Shown here: positions 58,262-64,000 of the stretch, one piece after another
Numbering within the stretch: the stretch's first letter is position 1
Layout: each line of letters opens with the position of its first letter
NCBI GenBank assembly: GCA_034766995.1
Contig: CM068317.1
Span: forward strand, 27,901,001-27,965,000
Reading direction: 5' to 3'
Source: Acanthacorydalis orientalis
Taxonomy: Eukaryota; Arthropoda; Insecta; Megaloptera; Corydalidae
DNA: 64,000 nt
Notes under the pieces: generated by a model
What the model saw: only the letters and a program-made list of their open reading frames with translations
Told to the model about the DNA's origin: nothing
The model's database searches: none
Translations under genes and position numbers: made by a program

Positions 58262-58752
58262 GGTTGGTAGGAAAATAATTGCTTTTTTTGTTTTTTTGAA
58301 TTGTTACCCTAATGTCTTTCAATGAAAGTGTCATTTCATTTTGCTCATGTTAATATTATTTTAAAGCCCATTTGTTGGTCTGTATTTTCTTAACATCGAC
58401 TTAAGTTCTATTATTAATTTTGCTTCAAACTGAGCTATTAAATTAAAGATGGAAAAAGTAAATAAGAGCAATTGTTTGTACAAGTTAAAAACGGATGGTA
58501 AAGCAAGAGAAACTGTTCTTAAACTAAAATGATGCTTTTGGTGTGGATACTATTAAGGAGCGGGCGTTCTTCTTCAGTTCATAACGATCGACTGAATGCG
58601 TTAGTTGAATCAGAACCACGCACAAGAATTCGAGAGCTTGGACAAAAGTAAGACATTAGTCATTCAACAGTTCTGGACCACTTAAAACCACTTAAATTAA
58701 AAACTTATAGGAACTGAAAGGTTATAAACCGCAATTATTTTTCTACGAATCT
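58262..58752 (+). mobile_element. HTH-only mariner family, two-ended copy with inner deletion (copy H)
   Basis: The left end is GGTTGGTAGGAAAATAATTG and the right end CCGCAATTATTTTTCTACGA. The start region reads ATGGAAAAAGTAAATAAGAG. The first HTH is shortened by a deletion from ATTAAGGAGC straight to GGGCGTTCTT. The second HTH block (ALVESEPRTRIRELGQK) ends in a stop. No catalytic region. Confidence 0.88.
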
Positions 58753-58904
58753 ATATTAACGGAGAACCAAATATTGGTTTTGTTTCACATTATCACTACC
58801 AGCGGCCCGTCATTTTCTCGGTTTTGTCAATTTCTTGCGGATTTGAATCTCAGCTAGAAGAAAGATTCTTGTAAGTGATAATCCTGAGTGATTTAATAAA
58901 ATTT

Positions 58905-59150
58905 CGTGCTGAGGACGAGAGCCTTGAACATGCCTTGAACAGGTCGCGTGCTTTCTTCTTCAGTTCCTAACGACCGATTGAAGGCGTGAGTTGAATCAGA
59001 ACCACGTATAACAATTTAAGAGCCTGCACAAAAGTTAGACGTTAGTCATCTAGAAATTCTGCACCACTTTAAACATAGGAAAATCAAAAAAGAAAAAAAT
59101 GTATATGAAATTGAGGGTTATACACCGCAATTATTTTTCTACCAACCAAA
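58905..59150 (+). mobile_element. HTH-only mariner family, 3' fragment (copy I)
   Basis: It starts in the middle of the HTH remnant (CGTGCTGAGGACGAGAGCCT) with a duplicated CATGCCTTGAA. It continues through the second HTH block and ends with CCGCAATTATTTTTCTACCA. It lies 150 bp from copy H in the same orientation, so the pair may be a broken tandem. Confidence 0.82.
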
Positions 59151-59376
59151 TACTTTATAATACAGATTCCTTTTAAAAAGGAAATTCGTTCTAAAAATTG
59201 TCTTAAAATAGGCAAAGAACAAGCAAATAATTACAAAATGTAAAATATTCTAAAGTGTCAAGAGTTCAATGAAACTTAAATATTTATCTATAATTATTGA
59301 CATTAATTTTATAACTGTGCACATTTTTTGACAATCTAACGCGAATAAAAAAGTATTTGATGAAATTTATTCTATA
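59151..59376. other. unique AT-rich DNA
   Basis: Nothing supported. Confidence 0.4.
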
Positions 59377-59380
59377 TTAA

Positions 59381-59685
59381 CACTTTCCGTGCCGAGACAT
59401 TTTTGAACAGGTGTTATTTCCAAGACACGTGTACCAATAATGGTGTAGAGTTTGGTAAATACATAAAAATTATAAATTGTTAATTTTCTGTGAGCTGGAA
59501 ATTTATTAATTTATAGAGTAAATGTTGAAAGTATGCAATTCACTATATACCAAACAAATAACTTTATTTCTTATTCATATTAACAATTGTTTTCTTGACT
59601 TTATCTATCAATGATAAAAATATGTCCTGCCCAGGAAATAAGATTCAGGCATGGACAGAAAATGGTACATGTGGCACAAAACGAG
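59381..59685. mobile_element. short TTAA-flanked MITE (piggyBac-like)
   Basis: TTAA lies directly on both sides (59377-59380 and 59686-59689). The ends are imperfect inverted repeats, CACTTTCCGTGCCGAG and GTGGCACAAAACGAG, sharing the GTGCC core. A TTATTTCC block repeats in inverted positions further in. At 305 bp it has no coding capacity. Confidence 0.6.
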
Positions 59686-59689
59686 TTAA

Positions 59690-60309
59690 ACATTTATTTT
59701 CCGAAATAAACAAATAAACTGCTGCCAAATTTCATTCAGAATATCAAATTTAAAATATCTATTTGATACAAAATGAGCTGCTTTCCTCTATATATTCTAT
59801 ATCCCACATTTTCAAGTACTACTTGGATGTTGCTTCTACCGTATTATTCCAATAATGGTCTCAGTAGTATTTAATAAGTACTTTTTTATTTTTACTTCAC
59901 ATCGCTAAATCATTCTCATTAAATAATTAAAATTCTAAATAAACTTATATTCAAAATATTGTAATTCGAATAATCCAAGTTTATTGCGTTATAATGTACG
60001 ATAATTAAGTTATTTATATAAAAAATGTTTATTAGAACCATGTTCTAAAATGCACCTTTATGATAAAACAGTTATTTTGAATTTATTGTTAATGTTTTAC
60101 ACATTGAAATACGTAAATACTTGTATTTTTTTATAAATTAATTTTTTTTTCATTTGAATAAAGGTTTTTCATTTAAAATATATTAAAATTTCCAAATAAA
60201 ACTTAAAAATATCTCATAAAAATCTTTCACCCATTAAAGTTCTGGCACTGTGGTTATAATTCACTTTCACATATAAATCATACTTCCATTCCACAAATCC
60301 GAATATATT
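59690..60309. other. unique AT-rich DNA
   Basis: Nothing supported. Confidence 0.4.
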
Positions 60310-60556
60310 TGATCAAAAATATTTAATAAATAATTATTGACCTTTAATTGTTTTTATGTGCATTTAAATAAAGATTGCATCATCCTCAAAGCACTAAGGT
60401 ACAGAAAAATCTAAGAGAACTAAAACATTATAAAGTATGAAAGGTTTTTAAAAGATTCTGTACTTTAGCATATTGAGGACGATGCCATCGACTTCAAAAT
60501 TTACATAAGAAACAAACAAAAATAATCAATAAGTGATTTATTGAATATTTTTGAAT
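60310..60556. mobile_element. fold-back element (palindromic MITE)
   Basis: Arms of about 105-115 bp mirror each other. The outer ATCAAAAATATTTAATAAAT pairs with ATTTATTGAATATTTTTGAA. The inner GCATCATCCTCAAAGCACTA and GGTACAGAA pair with TTCTGTACTTTAGCATATTG and AGGACGATGC. A 25-bp loop separates them. No frame. Confidence 0.72.
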
Positions 60557-61810
60557 AGATTTTTTTGTGGTTTATGAAATAAAAAAATAATTCGTTTCTC
60601 AAAATAAATTTTTAATTTAAATTCAGGTTTTCAGCATTCAATAACCTGTAAAAAAGTTTATATCATATTTGCTTATCAGTTATCAAGTCTCATAACAATA
60701 TAGTTGAATTCATTGCTCTTTCATTTTATTCTTTTATCAATCTATCGTTTTTATAATATTGTATTTATAAATAAATTCAAAAAAATACTAATAATAAAAT
60801 TCAAAATGAATGCATTGAGTTACTTTCTTAAAATTATTTTCATTAAATTGCAAAAAAGTAATATATCTAATTGGAAAATATAAAATATAAAAATTAAATT
60901 TCAGAAGAGTAAAAGTATCTTTTTGTGTAATTTTTCAATTCTATATTTTTATAACATTATAACACAAAAAGAATATAACAAAAAATAATAAATGTATAAA
61001 AATCATGATTATTTTATGATCTTTTTATGCAATGTAAGCTCATTATATCTGGAATAATTAGATTCCGGTTGAAAACAGAAATTCTATTTCGACTGACATA
61101 TTTCAAGAAATACTGGACGTAAATGTACGCTACATTTAACACATAAATAAAATTATGTTTCTAGCACATCCTACATCTTCTCCTACATTTATTTTTCTCA
61201 GTTTGTCAATAACTGTCTAGTAAAGCTTCAGTTTCTTGTTTATGTTTAGATTCGTTGAACGATTTTAACATATTATGTTTTTTTTACATAATGTAACAAT
61301 TACTTCTAATAAATATAAATATATTTTAAAAGTAATTATTATTCATTCTATTCATTTTTTTAGATTTACTTTATATAAACTGTACAATTTCTTTGTAAAC
61401 AAATTGATATAATAAAAAAATAGTTTAATTGATATTTATATCATAAAAAAACGTTTAAATAAATTATATTTTAAATTATTTTTAAATAAAATGGTTATTT
61501 GGTAGCATTTCCGATGCCTTTGTGCAAATTTAACAGATTATTTTCAATTAATTTAATTGGAATTCTGGTAGCATTTTGCCTTTTGAAACGTATATCACAT
61601 CAACTCATTTAATTAGCTGTTTAGAGAATGTTGTTAAAAGGAATAAATACAGAAGTGAAATTCAAGAATAGTGTCTATAATTTTACGTCAACTGAGTGAT
61701 AACAGATGCATACAAGAATTTTGTTCAAAGAGTATACTGTTCTAACAAAGTACTGACAGTGTTAGAGAAAGATCAGCTATAAAGGCATCAGTTTCTGAAC
61801 AACAACTCAT
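60557..61810. other. unique AT-rich DNA, no gene seen
   Basis: About 1.25 kb without a supported feature. Confidence 0.45.

Positions 61811-61812
<2 letters not shown>

Positions 61813-61851
<39 letters not shown>
61813..61851. repeat. (TA)n microsatellite
   Basis: TA run ending 25 bp before mariner copy J. Confidence 0.93.
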
Positions 61852-61853
<2 letters not shown>

Positions 61854-61875
61854 TGCAATTTGTACTATAATATTA

Positions 61876-62430
61876 GGTTGGTAGGAAAATAATTGCGGTT
61901 TTTGTTTTCTGAATTCAAACCTTATTTTTTTTCAATGAAATGTCATTTCATAGTGTTCATATTAATATCATTTTAAAGTGATTTTTTTGGTCTGTATTTT
62001 AATAAAATCGGTTTTGGTTTTATTATTAATTTTTCTTCAAATTGAGCTGTTGAATTAAAGATGTAAAATAAAAAATAAGAGTAATTTTGTATGAGTTCAA
62101 AACAGGTGATAAAGCAGCAGAAACTGCTCATAAACAAAACGATACTTTTGGTATGGAGACTGTTAAGGAACATACGGTGCAATGGTGGTTCCAAAAATGT
62201 TGTGCTGGGGACGAAATGTTTAAAGATGAAGAAGGTTGCTGGTGTCCTTCTTCAGTTCATAACGATCAACTGAAGGCGTTAGTTAAATCAGAACCACACA
62301 CAACAGTTGAAGAGCTTGCAAAAAAGCTAGGCGTTAGGCATCCAACATTTATATACTACTTAAAACAGCTACAAAAATGAAAAAATCTTGACAAAAAGGT
62401 GCATAAATTGCAATTATTTTTCTACGAACA
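61876..62430 (+). mobile_element. HTH-only mariner family, complete copy (copy J)
   Basis: Flanked by TA at 61874-61875 and 62431-62432. The 555-bp body has TIRs GGTTGGTAGGAAAATAATTG and the complement of AATTATTTTTCTACGAACA. The internal order (leader, HTH-domain frame, 3' TIR) is the same as in the other copies. This copy keeps the longest continuous HTH frame and is the best reference for the family here. Confidence 0.93.
62061..62380 (+). pseudogene. mariner transposase DNA-binding domain remnant (best-preserved frame)
   Basis: The family ATG is at 62061, but codon 2 is TAA. From 62087 the frame is open for 97 codons: HTH1 (YEFKTGDKAAETAHKQNDTF, then VKEHTVQWWFQKCCAGDE), a linker (family GRGRPSS, here GCWCPSS), then HTH2 (DQLKALVKSEPHTTVEELAK, then KLGVRHPTFIYYLKQLQK) and a stop. 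This is the paired-like DNA-binding half of a mariner transposase. In an intact element it contacts the TIRs. The catalytic half is absent. Confidence 0.85.
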
Positions 62431-62479
62431 TAATACATTTTGTTTGGAGTAGCTAAATTTATTTTTTCATATCTTTCTG

Positions 62480-62815
62480 TGATTAATCCTTTGACGATGA
62501 TGGTATCGACTTAGAAACGTGCTAAGCAACAATCAAACATCATTAATTTTCATTTATTGAAAAATTTTAATTAGAAAATATTTTTGTAACCCGAGAAAAT
62601 AATTCAAATATCATAAAAAAAGTTTCAATAAATAATTATTCTTTACCATTTTTAATTATTTCTAATGCAAATTTCCATGGCGAACCCATTAATCTTAGAC
62701 CGCTAAGCTATAGAAAATTCGTCTCAAATTTTCTTGCATCTTAGCACCATGATGATGATTCGTCAGTCAAAAGTAATTAATAATTATCTATCGATCATTT
62801 TTAATTAAATTATAT
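62480..62815. mobile_element. diverged fold-back repeat related to the 60310 element
   Basis: Motifs GACGATGATGGTATCGACTT (62493) and the inverted CTTAGCACCATGATGATGAT (62742) flank a core. In that core CTAAGCTATAGAAAATTCG pairs with AAATTTTCTTGCATCTTAG. Motif order resembles 60310-60556 and 27146-27395. Diverged, so the limits are approximate. Confidence 0.4.
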
Positions 62816-63234
62816 CTTGTGAATTATGAGATGAGTGCAAAATTCATTTGTAAAAGTGAATTTAGCGATCCAGAACTATATATAATGATTAAGTATTTTA
62901 ATCTCGATGGATAATTCAGTTTTTAAAAAAAATATCTTAATTACTTCAATTTTCGTTTTGTTTTCTTTCGTCTTAAGCGTTTTTTGTAGATAATTTTTTA
63001 ACGAAAAAAATTGAAATGATATGTATTAATTAATCCAAATTAAGCTGAAAAACAATTGAAAATTTTGATTCTCTTCTCAATATTTCTGCATTCAATTGAA
63101 AGGTTATACAATTTTAACTTTAAAACATTGAATAAAATTCCAAATGGTTGAAAATATATTTAAAAATACATTTAGAGATGTTAATTAAACTTTTTACTTT
63201 AATTAAATTATTCAGTTCTTTTGTAACAAGCATT
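62816..63234. other. unique AT-rich DNA
   Basis: Nothing supported. Confidence 0.4.
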
Positions 63235-63235
63235 A

Positions 63236-63803
63236 GGTTGGTAGAAAAATAATTACGGTTTATGACCCTTAAATTCATGTACATTTTTCTCTTTTGTGAT
63301 TTTCCTAGCTGCTTTAAGTGGCCCAGAAATGTTGGATGATTAACGTTTAACTTTTATGCAAGCTCTCGAATTGCTGTGCTTGGTTCTAATTCAATTAACA
63401 CCTTCAGTTGGTCGGTATGAATTGAACAAAGACGCTCGCAACCTTCCTCATTTTCAAGGCTATTGCCCACAGCATTAAATATTTGGAACCACTATTATAC
63501 CGAACGTTCCTTAACAGTAGCCATACTTAAAGTATCGTTTAGTTTACGAGTAGTTTTTGCTGCTTTACTACCCGTTCTAAGCTCATACTAAAAATGCTTT
63601 TATTTGTTTTTTTTCCATTTTTAATTCAATAGCTCAAATTGAATCAAAATTAATAATAAAATTTAAGTCGATGTTATCAAAATACAGACCGAAAAAAGAA
63701 CTTTAAAATGATATTAACATAAACTTGATAAAACGACTACTTTATTGAAAAAATTAAGGTTAGAATTTAGGAAACAAAAACCGCAATTATTTTCCTACCA
63801 ACA
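63236..63803 (-). mobile_element. HTH-only mariner family, complete copy (copy K)
   Basis: Flanked by TA at 63234-63235 and 63804-63805. The right end GCAATTATTTTCCTACCAAC is the 5' TIR on the minus strand. The left GGTTGGTAGAAAAATAATTA is the 3' TIR. The minus strand shows an ATGGAAAAAAAAC start, HTH1 with a stop, and HTH2 (NQLKVLIELEPSTAIRELA). No catalytic region. Confidence 0.92.
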
Positions 63804-63805
63804 TA

Positions 63806-64000
63806 ATAATATTGTAAAATATTTATCTTAATATATTTTATATAAAAACATAATTAAAAATATATTATGAATATTTTAATTGTATCTAAGACATACAAAA
63901 CACAAATTGAATCTTTATTTAAAAACATTTATTAAAGATGATAAAATAAAATGACGTTATGATAAAAATAAATATTTTTCGTTTGTCTCTGTGTGTATAT
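63806..64000. other. unique AT-rich DNA at the window edge
   Basis: Nothing supported. Confidence 0.4.

Overview
The window looks like AT-rich nuclear DNA of an arthropod, most likely an insect; I cannot name the species. The evidence is about fifty (TA)n microsatellites, a dense load of mariner, Tc1, pogo/Tigger and TTAA-type transposons, and a nuclear copy of mitochondrial ND2 that reads through only with the invertebrate mitochondrial code (TGA = Trp, AGA = Ser, ATA = Met). I found no convincing host protein-coding exon and no nuclear tRNA, rRNA or CRISPR. Most long reading frames are Tyr/Ile runs from (TA)n arrays or pieces of decayed transposase. The window is probably intergenic or deep intronic.

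The main component is one short mariner family of about 555-575 bp, in eleven copies: 1258, 5734, 23582, 32008, 33841, 37402, 50528, 58262, 58905, 61876 and 63236. Eight keep both ends. Each keeps the 5' terminal repeat, the paired-like helix-turn-helix (HTH) half of the transposase, and then passes straight into the 3' terminal repeat. The catalytic domain is missing at what looks like the same junction each time. This points to amplification of one deleted, DNA-binding-only progenitor, not independent decay.

Other mariner lineages are an internally deleted element at 42783-43678, a chimeric or duplicated element at 6703-7766 with a relative lacking its 5' half at 18503-19259, a near full-length decayed element at 48019-49255, and a catalytic-domain mariner at 53490-55531. 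The last is split by about 1.07 kb of mitochondrial DNA (ND2, trnW and part of trnY). A Tc1 element (24140-25610) abuts one short mariner. A Tigger/pogo C-terminal half lies at 28395-29330, and another HTH-plus-tail transposase remnant at 56690-57352.

Non-autonomous elements defined by structure are three TTAA-flanked, piggyBac-like elements (13062-13870, 15955-16578, 59381-59685), a long-inverted-repeat element (33136-33765), two copies of a palindromic MITE (10338, 30192), fold-back elements (60310, 62620), a possible solo LTR inside a mariner (32249-32559), and a hairpin-headed repeat seen once near 2141 and twice in tandem at 44077-44625.

Between the elements lie AT-rich unique DNA and a few CpG-bearing islands (14880-15250, 17100-17680, 20040-20530, 31530-31760, 49740-50160, 57440-57960). 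These are the best candidates for host regulatory sequence.
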